Below are positions 63,906-64,000 of a DNA stretch of 64,000 nucleotides, piece by piece; the first letter of the stretch is position 1, and each line of letters starts with the position of its first letter. Position numbers and translations under genes: made by a program. The DNA lies in NCBI GenBank assembly GCA_040768845.1, contig JAXGME010000002.1:434001-498000 (forward strand). Reading direction: 5' to 3'. This stretch comes from JAEZHK01 sp040768845 (GTDB lineage Bacteria > Bacillota > Clostridia > Christensenellales > Aristaeellaceae). The notes beneath the pieces are model-generated. The model was not told the DNA's origin. It saw nothing but the letters and a program-made list of their open reading frames with translations, and searched no databases.

Positions 63906-64000
63906 TAAAAAGCCCCCCTCCCCGATCGTTCACGGTTTAATATGCGATCGCGGTGGGGGGCATGTCCCGCAGGGGGCGGAAAATCGGTCGCCAAAATCCT

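Noticed and set aside
1..64000. CRISPR arrays, insertion sequences, tRNA or rRNA genes, prophage
   Set aside because: No regularly spaced repeats, transposase or integrase motifs, tRNA-like cloverleaf ends or rRNA segments were seen by eye; a covariance or homology search was not possible.

Overview
The window is GC-rich DNA from what looks like an anaerobic, spore-forming member of the Bacillota (Clostridia). The evidence is a T-box leader on metG, near-consensus sigma-A promoters (TTGACA-N17-TATAAT), strong GGAGG ribosome binding sites with frequent GTG/TTG starts, tmcAL and queH, a minor small acid-soluble spore protein, DUF624 and DUF3842 proteins, and a complete D-proline reductase (prd) cluster of the kind used in Stickland amino-acid fermentation. 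No tRNA, rRNA, CRISPR array, insertion sequence or prophage was seen, and the coding style is uniform.

Region 1 (1-12062) is housekeeping, mostly on the minus strand. It holds a truncated putative methyltransferase, rpsU, a HIT protein, a translationally coupled run (PHP protein, two GNAT acetyltransferases, prmA, rsmE, mtaB), then metG-tatD behind a methionine T-box leader, tdk-queH, and divergent tmcAL.

Region 2 (12131-24682) is envelope and regulation. It contains a four-gene minus-strand operon of unknown function (TPR, HEAT, zinc-ribbon/TPR and secreted proteins), hslO, a methyltransferase, a spore protein, a DUF624 membrane protein, an ECF sigma factor overlapping a membrane-anchored von Willebrand A protein that may be its anti-sigma factor, a small orphan gene, and a glycosyltransferase fused to a polysaccharide pyruvyl transferase.

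Region 3 (24918-38015) starts with two RyR-domain genes behind a FadR-type GntR regulator. The regulator is divergent from a sugar kinase/6-phosphogluconate dehydrogenase pair. Then come sbcCD and a glycine-betaine-type OpuA importer.

Region 4 (38016-45792) opens with a 350-base intergenic stretch full of hairpins bounded by a 29-base direct repeat. It is followed by a YesM/YesN-like two-component system and a four-gene sugar or AI-2-type ABC importer.

Region 5 (45797-53054) is the prd cluster: prdC, prdA, a small prd-associated protein, prdB, proline racemase and a class III aminotransferase, divergent from a LysR regulator. The position that is selenocysteine in characterised PrdB is a plain cysteine here. 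The aminotransferase could act on 5-aminovalerate, the product of proline reductase.

Region 6 (53109-64000) has a methyltransferase, an amidohydrolase, DUF3842, a YbhN-like flippase, a SpoU methyltransferase, a surface CARDB-type protein, DUF2461, a phosphohexomutase homologue lacking its catalytic serine, transketolase and a secreted protein.

The strongest candidates for something new are the cysteine-type prd cluster with its aminotransferase, the tandem RyR genes, the degenerate phosphohexomutase and the structured intergenic repeat. All functional assignments come from reading motifs, with no database search.
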